From the NCBI RefSeq assembly GCF_002101595.1, contig NZ_LQOM01000030.1, forward strand, positions 62,001-126,000: DNA of 64,000 nucleotides, read 5' to 3'. The translations under genes and the position numbers were made by a program. The stretch is from Mycobacterium celatum. Its GTDB lineage: Bacteria; Actinomycetota; Actinomycetes; Mycobacteriales; Mycobacteriaceae. The notes under the pieces were generated by a model that was not told the DNA's origin, did not search any database, and saw only the letters and a program-made list of their open reading frames with translations. Every line of letters begins with the position of its first letter. Positions within the stretch are counted from its first letter, which is position 1. Below, piece by piece: positions 58,752 to 64,000 of the stretch.

Positions 58752-59272
58752 AGCGGCTCCAGGCCGGTCAGATAGCGCCGGGCCAAGTCCTGGTATGCCT
58801 GGGGATTGACGTTCACCCACGTTTCGGCGCTGGTCCCCGCAATCGGGCCCTTGACGGTGGCTGGCGCTCCGACCACCAGCACCTCTTCCGGGATTTTCGT
58901 GCCGGCCACCACCAGCGCGCCCGCCGCAATCAGGCTGCGCGCCCCGATCACCGCGCCGTCGAGCACGGTGGCATGGTTGGCGATCAACGCCTCCGCGCCG
59001 ACGTGCGCGCCGTGGATGGTGCACATGTGCGCGACGGTCGCTCCCGGGCCGATGTCGACGGGAATGCCCGGCGGGGCGTGCAACACCGACCCGTCCTGTA
59101 CGTTGGCGCCCTCACGCACGATGACCGGCGCGTAGTCGCCGCGCAGCACGGTGTTGAACCACACCGAGGCACCGGCCTCGACGGTGACGTCGCCGATCAG
59201 CGTGGCGGTGGGGGCGACGAACGCGGTGGGATCGACCTTCGGCGACCGGCCCTCGAATGCGAATAGCGGCAT
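58748..59272 (-). CDS. Gamma-carbonic-anhydrase-like hexapeptide protein, Rv3525c-like
   Basis: A 174-residue left-handed beta-helix protein, exactly the length of Rv3525c. The metal ligands of gamma-class carbonic anhydrases can be placed at His65, His82 and His87, the last two with the family spacing. The repeats run GDVTVEAGASVWFNTVLRG, VGAEALIANHATVLDG and so on. Some family members bind CoA substrates or have no hydratase activity, so enzymatic function is unproven. It converges with the SnoaL-type gene and its start faces kshA 111 bases away, with a KstR site between. Confidence 0.85.
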   Translation of the reverse strand: MPLFAFEGRSPKVDPTAFVAPTATLIGDVTVEAGASVWFNTVLRGDYAPVIVREGANVQDGSVLHAPPGIPVDIGPGATVAHMCTIHGAHVGAEALIANHATVLDGAVIGARSLIAAGALVVAGTKIPEEVLVVGAPATVKGPIAGTSAETWVNVNPQAYQDLARRYLTGLEPL

Positions 59273-59343
59273 CGTTCAGATATACCGCAGGACGGGTCAT
59301 CGCAGACCGGCGCGGCCTTCGTTGCGCGATCCGACAGAAAAAC

Positions 59344-59357
59344 TGTAACGTGTTCTA
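59344..59357. promoter_or_regulatory. KstR-type operator upstream of kshA
   Basis: TGTAACGTGTTCTA matches TnnAACnnGTTnnA and is identical to the 14-mer at 25731. It lies 26 bases before the kshA start and 71 bases before the divergent Rv3525c-like start, and should repress both. Confidence 0.85.
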
Positions 59358-59383
59358 GTTAGAGACATCGAGTTGGAGGCGTC

Positions 59384-60541
59384 ATGGCTACCGAGACCGC
59401 CGGCATTCGCGAAATCGACACCGGCACCCTGCCCGACAGGTACGCCCGCGGCTGGCATTGCCTTGGCCCGGTCACGAACTATCTGGACGGCAAGCCCCAC
59501 GGGGTCGAGGCGTTCGGCACCCATCTGGTGGTGTTCGCCGACTCGCATGGCGACCTGAAGGTTCTCGACGGCTACTGCCGGCACATGGGCGGCAACCTCG
59601 CGCAGGGCACGATCAAGGGCGACGAGGTCGCTTGCCCGTTCCACGACTGGCGCTGGGGCGGCGACGGCAAATGCAAGCTGGTCCCCTACGCCAAGCGCAC
59701 TCCGAAGCTGGCCCGCACCCGGGCCTGGCACACCGACGTGCGCGGCGGGCTTCTGTTCGTCTGGCACGACCACGAGGGCAACCCGCCGCAGCCGGAAGTG
59801 CGCATCCCCGACATTCCCGAGGCCTACAGCGACGAGTGGACCGACTGGCGCTGGAATTCGATGTTGATCGAGGGCAGCAACTGCCGCGACATCATCGACA
59901 ACGTCACCGACATGGCGCACTTCTTCTACATCCACTTCGGCCTGCCGACGTACTTCAAGAACGTCTTCGAGGGCCACATCGCCTCGCAGTACCTGCACAA
60001 CGTCGGGCGCCCCGACGTCGACGACATGGGCACTACTTACGGTGAGGCGCATCTGGATTCGGAGGCCAGCTACTTCGGCCCGTCGTTCATGATCAACTGG
60101 CTGCACAACAAATACGGCGACTACAAGGCCGAGTCGATCTTGATCAACTGCCACTACCCGGTGACTCAAGATTCGTTCGTGTTGCAGTGGGGGGTCATCG
60201 TCGAAAAGCCCAAGGGCTTGGACGACAAGATGACCGACAAGCTGGCCACGACGTTCACCGAAGGCGTCAGCAAGGGCTTCCTGCAGGACGTCGAGATCTG
60301 GAAGCACAAGACCCGCATCGACAACCCGCTGCTGGTCGAGGAGGACGGCGCCGTCTACCAGATGCGGCGCTGGTATCAGCAGTTTTACGTCGACGTCGAC
60401 AAGGTGACGCCGGATATGACGGACCGCTTCGAGATCGAGGTCGACACCACAGTCGCCAACGAGCGCTGGCACGTCGAGGTGGAGGAAAACCTCAAGCGCC
60501 AAGCCGAGTCAGAAGGACAACCGACTCAGGTCCCGGGGTGA
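59384..60541 (+). CDS. kshA: KshA, oxygenase of 3-ketosteroid 9-alpha-hydroxylase
   Basis: KshA is the Rieske oxygenase that hydroxylates C9 of 3-ketosteroids; with the delta1-dehydrogenation by KstD this breaks ring B. The 385-residue protein (Rv3526 is 386) has Rieske ligands Cys65, His67, Cys84 and His87 and the mononuclear iron ligands His179 and His184 in NVTDMAHFFYIH; the Asp ligand lies near the C-terminal LQDVEIW. Its reductase KshB is not in this window. It overlaps the following small gene by 4 bases. Confidence 0.95.
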   Translation: MATETAGIREIDTGTLPDRYARGWHCLGPVTNYLDGKPHGVEAFGTHLVVFADSHGDLKVLDGYCRHMGGNLAQGTIKGDEVACPFHDWRWGGDGKCKLVPYAKRTPKLARTRAWHTDVRGGLLFVWHDHEGNPPQPEVRIPDIPEAYSDEWTDWRWNSMLIEGSNCRDIIDNVTDMAHFFYIHFGLPTYFKNVFEGHIASQYLHNVGRPDVDDMGTTYGEAHLDSEASYFGPSFMINWLHNKYGDYKAESILINCHYPVTQDSFVLQWGVIVEKPKGLDDKMTDKLATTFTEGVSKGFLQDVEIWKHKTRIDNPLLVEEDGAVYQMRRWYQQFYVDVDKVTPDMTDRFEIEVDTTVANERWHVEVEENLKRQAESEGQPTQVPG

Positions 60542-60978
60542 CCGACCGCGACGAACCGCCTGACGTCGACCGGCTTGCCCGGGCGATGCTGCTGCTGCAC
60601 GGCGCGCACGACGACGACCACCCGTCGGTAGAGGATGGACGCCGAAGCTGGTCCAAGGCACCGGCTTTCGCGGGTGATCCGACGCGCGCCGCGGCGGTGC
60701 GCGAGGCCACCCAGGCCGACCGCGACCGCTACCTGACCTCCGGTCTGCGGCCGGTGGACTGCCGGTTCTGTCATGTCACCGTCGACGTCAAAAAGCTCGG
60801 CCCCGGCCACACCGCGGTGCAGTGGAACACCGAAGCGGCGCAGCGCTGCGCCTATTTCGCCGAGCTTCGCGCATCCGGCGGCGACAGCGCTCGCACCAAG
60901 TCGTGCCCCAAGTTGACCGACAGCATCAAACACGCGGTGGCCGAGGGCGTTCTGAACCTGGACGCGCCCGACTTGTGA
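60538..60978 (+). CDS. Conserved protein, Rv3527-like
   Basis: A 146-residue protein starting at GTG 60538, in a 4-base overlap with the kshA stop. The distinctive part is a CRFCH motif (Cys75, Cys78, His79) with further Cys104 and Cys123, which could bind zinc or iron. The N-terminus is rich in charged residues (HDDDHPSVEDGRR). It sits where Rv3527 lies in M. tuberculosis, with similar length (149), and is presumably co-transcribed with kshA. Function unknown; a redox or metal-binding accessory of KshA is possible. Confidence 0.72.
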   Translation: MTDRDEPPDVDRLARAMLLLHGAHDDDHPSVEDGRRSWSKAPAFAGDPTRAAAVREATQADRDRYLTSGLRPVDCRFCHVTVDVKKLGPGHTAVQWNTEAAQRCAYFAELRASGGDSARTKSCPKLTDSIKHAVAEGVLNLDAPDL

Positions 60979-60993
60979 GTTGAGTCTGCATCT

Positions 60994-61024
60994 ACCAGGC
61001 AAATGTGTGAGTGGCCTGCCTGGT
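60994..61024. terminator. Hairpin between convergent genes
   Basis: ACCAGGCA (60994-61001) and TGCCTGGT (61017-61024) are perfect 8-bp reverse complements around a 15-base loop. They lie between the stop of the Rv3527-like gene and the stop of the convergent sulfotransferase gene. No T-run follows, as is common in mycobacteria, so terminator function is probable but not certain. Confidence 0.5.
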
Positions 61025-62178
61025 CAGCGCAGAGTCAATGAATGGAACCGCTCCTTTACCGACTCGGCGGTAAGGCCGTAGTCGGCCAGCGAATACGTGT
61101 GCTTGGGCGCCCGTGGTCCACTCTTGCTCTCGGCGTGGCTTTTCGCCATGGCGGCTCTGGCCTCGTCGGTCAGCGTCAGGCCGAAGTGTCGGTAGATTCC
61201 TTCCACCGTGCCCAACGGATCCGCGATGAAATCGCGGTACTCGACGTCGTAGAACTGCGCCGGATTGTATTTGGCGCGTTCGGCGTTGAACCGCTCCAGC
61301 CCGCGCGACCAGGTTTCCATTGCGTCGTAACCGATCTGGGCGCCGGTGAAGGAATGTGACCACCCCTCGGCGGTGTGCTGGGCCAGCGAGCACATCGAGG
61401 CCATGATGGTCTCGACCGGACGGTGGGTTTGGATGACGAGCGCGTCGGGGTACGTCGACATCAGCGCGTTGAGCGCGAACAGGTGGCTGGGGTTCTTCAG
61501 CACCCACCGCTTGTCGGCGTCGTTCAGACCGATCAGCTGAAGGTTCTTGCGGTGCCGCCGGTATGCCGGCGACCAGTCCTGCCGGGACAGCCACTGCGCG
61601 TACGTCGGCACATGCGCCAGGGTCTCGTAGGACACCGAGTGAAACGACTGTCGCAGCAGCTGCCAGCATTCCTCGAGTTCGTCGGCGGCCATGAAATGCA
61701 ATCCGGTGTAGTCCGGGTTCTCCTCGTGGTGCCGGGTGAACTGAGCGTCGATCTGTTGATGAACGGGGTTGGATTCCCAGGTTTCCCGCGGCGGGCGGGG
61801 CTGTGGGTATTCGGCCAGCCACATCTCGAGACCCTGATGGGCGGGGTCGGCGCCGAGCAGTCGGTGCAACGCCGTAGTGCCGGTGCGCACCAGCCCGGTG
61901 ACGAAGATCGGTCGCTGGATGACCACGTGGGCGTGCTCCGGGTACTGCTTCCAGGCCGCTTCCGACAGCAGCCTGGCCACCAGCGCACCGCGCAGAAAGA
62001 AGCGATTCATCTTGCTGCCCAACGGAGTCAGGTCCGCTTCGCGTCGATAGGACTCCAGCAGCACCGCCAGTGCCTCGCGGTAGTTGTCGTCATCGGTGCC
62101 GAAGTCATCCAGCCCGATGAACTTCGACGCCGAGGCGTGCAGGTCGTCGACGGTGCCGACGTCGGTGCGCTGCGCCAT
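61024..62178 (-). CDS. Sulfotransferase-family protein, Rv3529c-like
   Basis: A 384-residue protein, the length of Rv3529c, of the sulfotransferase superfamily. The PAPS 5'-phosphosulfate-binding loop is visible as FVTGLVRTGTTALHRLLG (about 91-108), and VIQTHRPVETIMASMCSL carries the 3'-phosphate-binding Arg region. PAPS-dependent sulfation of a lipid, sugar or sterol is the family reaction; the acceptor here is unknown. Its ATG overlaps the next gene's stop, forming the minus-strand run Rv3531c-Rv3530c-Rv3529c. Confidence 0.85.
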   Translation of the reverse strand: MAQRTDVGTVDDLHASASKFIGLDDFGTDDDNYREALAVLLESYRREADLTPLGSKMNRFFLRGALVARLLSEAAWKQYPEHAHVVIQRPIFVTGLVRTGTTALHRLLGADPAHQGLEMWLAEYPQPRPPRETWESNPVHQQIDAQFTRHHEENPDYTGLHFMAADELEECWQLLRQSFHSVSYETLAHVPTYAQWLSRQDWSPAYRRHRKNLQLIGLNDADKRWVLKNPSHLFALNALMSTYPDALVIQTHRPVETIMASMCSLAQHTAEGWSHSFTGAQIGYDAMETWSRGLERFNAERAKYNPAQFYDVEYRDFIADPLGTVEGIYRHFGLTLTDEARAAMAKSHAESKSGPRAPKHTYSLADYGLTAESVKERFHSLTLR

Positions 62179-62960
62179 CAGGCCTTGTACTCCCCGCAGT
62201 TGACGTCGAGCGTCTGACCGGTGATACCGCTGGACAGGTCGCTGGCCAGGAAAAGAATGGCGGAGGCCACCTCGTCCTCGGTGGGCAGCCGCTTGAGGTC
62301 GGAATTGGCGGCGGTAGCGGTGTAGATCTCCTCTACCGTGGTGCCGTATTTGCCGGCCTGATGGGTGAAGTAGGACTTCAGCGTGTCACCCCAGATGTAG
62401 CCGGGTGCAACCGAATTGACACGGATGCCTTGCTCGCCCAGCTCCGTGGCCAGCGACTGCGACATCGCCAGCAGCGCGGATTTCGCCATCTTGTAGGCGC
62501 CGTATTTGGCCTGCGAGTGGCGGATCACCATCGAGTTGACGTTGACGATCGAGCCCTTGGACGCGGCGAGCGCGGGCGTGAAACCCTGGATCAGCCGCAG
62601 CGCGCCCAGCACGGTGAGTTCGATGGCGTCGCGAATGTGCTGAAAACTCGTGCCCGCCAATGGTTTCATAGACGGCACCCGAAACGCGTTGTTGATCAGC
62701 ACGTCGACCTTGCCGTAGGCGGCCATCGATGCCTCGACAAGATTGGCCACCTGATCATCGTCGGTGATATCGGTCGACACCGCCACGGCGCGCCGCCCGG
62801 TGTCGGTGATCTGCTTGGCGACGTCGTCGAGGCGCTCCGCGGTGCGGGCCGCCAGCACCAGGTCGGCACCGTCCTGGGCACACCGGCGGGCCAGCGTGGT
62901 ACCGAGCGCAGGGCCGACACCGCTGATCACCACAACCTTGCCGTCGAGCATTCCGGCCAT
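62178..62960 (-). CDS. Short-chain dehydrogenase/reductase, Rv3530c-like
   Basis: A 260-residue SDR, equal to Rv3530c in length when read from ATG 62960; GTG 62963 would add one residue and overlap the preceding stop. The glycine motif SGVGPALG (13-20) departs from TGxxxGxG but keeps the fold, NNA is at 90-92, and Ser143, Tyr156 and Lys160 (YKMAK) form the active site. An Arg after the second strand (AARTAE) favours NADP(H). It lies between a sulfotransferase-type and a DUF1214-type gene in one transcript. Substrate unknown. Confidence 0.82.
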   Translation of the reverse strand: MAGMLDGKVVVISGVGPALGTTLARRCAQDGADLVLAARTAERLDDVAKQITDTGRRAVAVSTDITDDDQVANLVEASMAAYGKVDVLINNAFRVPSMKPLAGTSFQHIRDAIELTVLGALRLIQGFTPALAASKGSIVNVNSMVIRHSQAKYGAYKMAKSALLAMSQSLATELGEQGIRVNSVAPGYIWGDTLKSYFTHQAGKYGTTVEEIYTATAANSDLKRLPTEDEVASAILFLASDLSSGITGQTLDVNCGEYKA

Positions 62961-62962
62961 CA

Positions 62963-64000
62963 CTACCCCAGCATTCTGTTGGCGATTTGCTTCTGCCGCT
63001 GCGCGATTCGCGCGCGCCAGGCTTCGTCGGAAATCTTGTTCTGCTCGTAGTACGGCAGCGCGGCCGGCACCGCGTCGAAGTCGACCAGCTCGACACTCGG
63101 CCCGTCGGCCTCAGTCAGCTGACGCGACACCCGCTGCCAGCGGAACTGCAGGAAACCATGCCGGTGCCCCAGTGTTTCCACCCAGTTGGTGACTCCCGGG
63201 TTCTGGTCGGCTACGACAATGCGAATCTTGCCGTCCGGATCTGCCTGAGCCTGAGTCGCATTCAGCGACGTCTGGTGGTTGATGTAGTCCAGCGAGATGT
63301 ACCACATGCTGCCCAACTGGAAGCCGAGGTACGGCGCGTCGGTCACGGGCAGCGTGATCACCAGCGCCTGATCGGGCCGCAGGTCGAAATGCCCGGCCGA
63401 CGAATATTGCGTCGCCAAGCCGCCGGGCGTCAGCCGCGGCGGCACCATCGTGTTGACCGGGATGTTCAGATAGAACCACTGCGGGAATTGCAGCCAGGTC
63501 TTCACCCGCTGCACGAGTTGCTTTCCCGCTGTGGCATAACGCTTTTCGATGGTGGCGCGGGTCAACGGCGGCGGCGCGGTGCCCGCTGTGTCGACTCGCG
63601 AGATCGCGATCGTTCCGCGCTGCTGGGACCAGTCGCCATAGACTTCGCGCACGACGAGCTGGGCGGGGCGCTTGGGCGTGAAACGCCACTCGAAGCTGCC
63701 GTCGGAGGCGATGTCGAGTTCGCGGTCGTCGAACGCAGCCTCGCTCACCGGCACGCCTTCGTCGGTGTACTCACCGCCCAAGAGTTGGAAGCTCAGGTCA
63801 GTGGTGGTGCCCCGGACTCCGGACACCACATACTCGTGGCCTGCCTGTACGCGCGTGCCGAAGTACATGGTGTCCGGATTGTCCAGGCCCATCTTCGTGA
63901 ACGGCCCGGTGCCGCTGAGGAAGAACGGATGGTCCCGGTCGTAGTGGAAAGCCAAATGGGTACAGGCGGCGACGCCTTGCGCCAGATACTGGAGTCCTTC
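62963..64000 (-). CDS. DUF1214-type protein, Rv3531c-like, 5' end outside window
   Basis: The frame is open from the stop at 62963 to the right edge, so at least 345 residues are present and the N-terminus is missing; Rv3531c has about 375. It contains segments typical of the DUF1214/DUF1254 family, such as TPGGLATQYSSAGHFDLRPDQALVITLP and GHRHGFLQFRW. The upstream codons (EGLQYLAQGVAACTHLAFHYD) show that translation starts further right, so the TTG at 63955 is internal. The family has no settled function. It is the first known gene of the minus-strand run with the SDR and sulfotransferase genes. Confidence 0.8.
   Translation of the reverse strand, partial: EGLQYLAQGVAACTHLAFHYDRDHPFFLSGTGPFTKMGLDNPDTMYFGTRVQAGHEYVVSGVRGTTTDLSFQLLGGEYTDEGVPVSEAAFDDRELDIASDGSFEWRFTPKRPAQLVVREVYGDWSQQRGTIAISRVDTAGTAPPPLTRATIEKRYATAGKQLVQRVKTWLQFPQWFYLNIPVNTMVPPRLTPGGLATQYSSAGHFDLRPDQALVITLPVTDAPYLGFQLGSMWYISLDYINHQTSLNATQAQADPDGKIRIVVADQNPGVTNWVETLGHRHGFLQFRWQRVSRQLTEADGPSVELVDFDAVPAALPYYEQNKISDEAWRARIAQRQKQIANRMLG

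Overview
The window is high-GC chromosomal DNA of a Mycobacterium, most likely a slow grower. Gene order from about 12.9 kb to the right end follows, with insertions and deletions, the Rv3489-Rv3531c segment of M. tuberculosis as I remember it: otsA, the whole mce4 operon, hsd4A-fdxD, fadE26-fadE27-fadD17, ilvX, fadD19-echA19, cyp142, ltp4-ltp3 and kshA. These are largely steroid uptake and side-chain or ring degradation genes. Orthology calls rest on recognised sequence and order; no search was run. I saw no rRNA, tRNA, CRISPR array, insertion sequence or integrase, and no intergenic gap exceeds 300 bases.

Layout. (1) 1-8734: a catabolic cluster not part of the core Rv3489-Rv3531c block. It holds a Baeyer-Villiger monooxygenase (3' end outside the window), an HsaA-like flavin hydroxylase, an extradiol dioxygenase, two KstD/fumarate-reductase-type flavoproteins, and IclR and PadR regulators. 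(2) 8744-12834: an amidohydrolase, a 3-hydroxyisobutyrate-dehydrogenase-type enzyme, an SDR and a crotonase without the usual catalytic glutamates. (3) 12953-15185: small Rv3489-like protein, otsA, secreted Rv3491-like protein. (4) 15202-25520: the complete mce4 transporter operon on the minus strand, yrbE4A to mce4F plus two Mce-associated genes, joined by 1-11 nt overlaps. (5) 25783-30932: hsd4A-fdxD divergent from fadE26-fadE27-fadD17.

(6) 30984-39347: an accessory oxygenase island with an aldehyde dehydrogenase, two paralogous modules each made of a Rieske oxygenase and a small partner protein, an amidohydrolase lacking its His-x-His motif, MarR, a [2Fe-2S] ferredoxin, an SDR and a TauD-type dioxygenase. 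(7) 39341-47676: a minus-strand operon of an AveC-like membrane protein, a MoxR/NorQ-type ATPase, a VWA protein and an epimerase-like protein, divergent from a TetR regulator. A second AveC-like gene with the wreck of a second tetR lies on the other side of ilvX. (8) 47646-64000: fadD19, echA19, cyp142, ltp4/ltp3 with a DUF35 partner, kshA and neighbours; the last gene runs off the right end.

Regulation is readable. Palindromes of the KstR form TnnAACnnGTTnnA stand at 25731, 27005, 49310, 53137, 54221 and 59344, and an imperfect one at 25642. Two sites of the form AnCAAGnnCTTGnT, the KstR2 consensus, lie between marR and the ferredoxin gene. Two families of long hairpin repeats occur between genes and have supplied the 3' ends of coding sequences.

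Taken together, Mce4 would import sterol; Cyp142, FadD19/FadD17, FadE26-FadE27, EchA19, Hsd4A and the Ltp proteins would shorten its side chain; KshA hydroxylates ring B. The two accessory islands carry further oxygenases and flavoenzymes whose substrates cannot be read from sequence.
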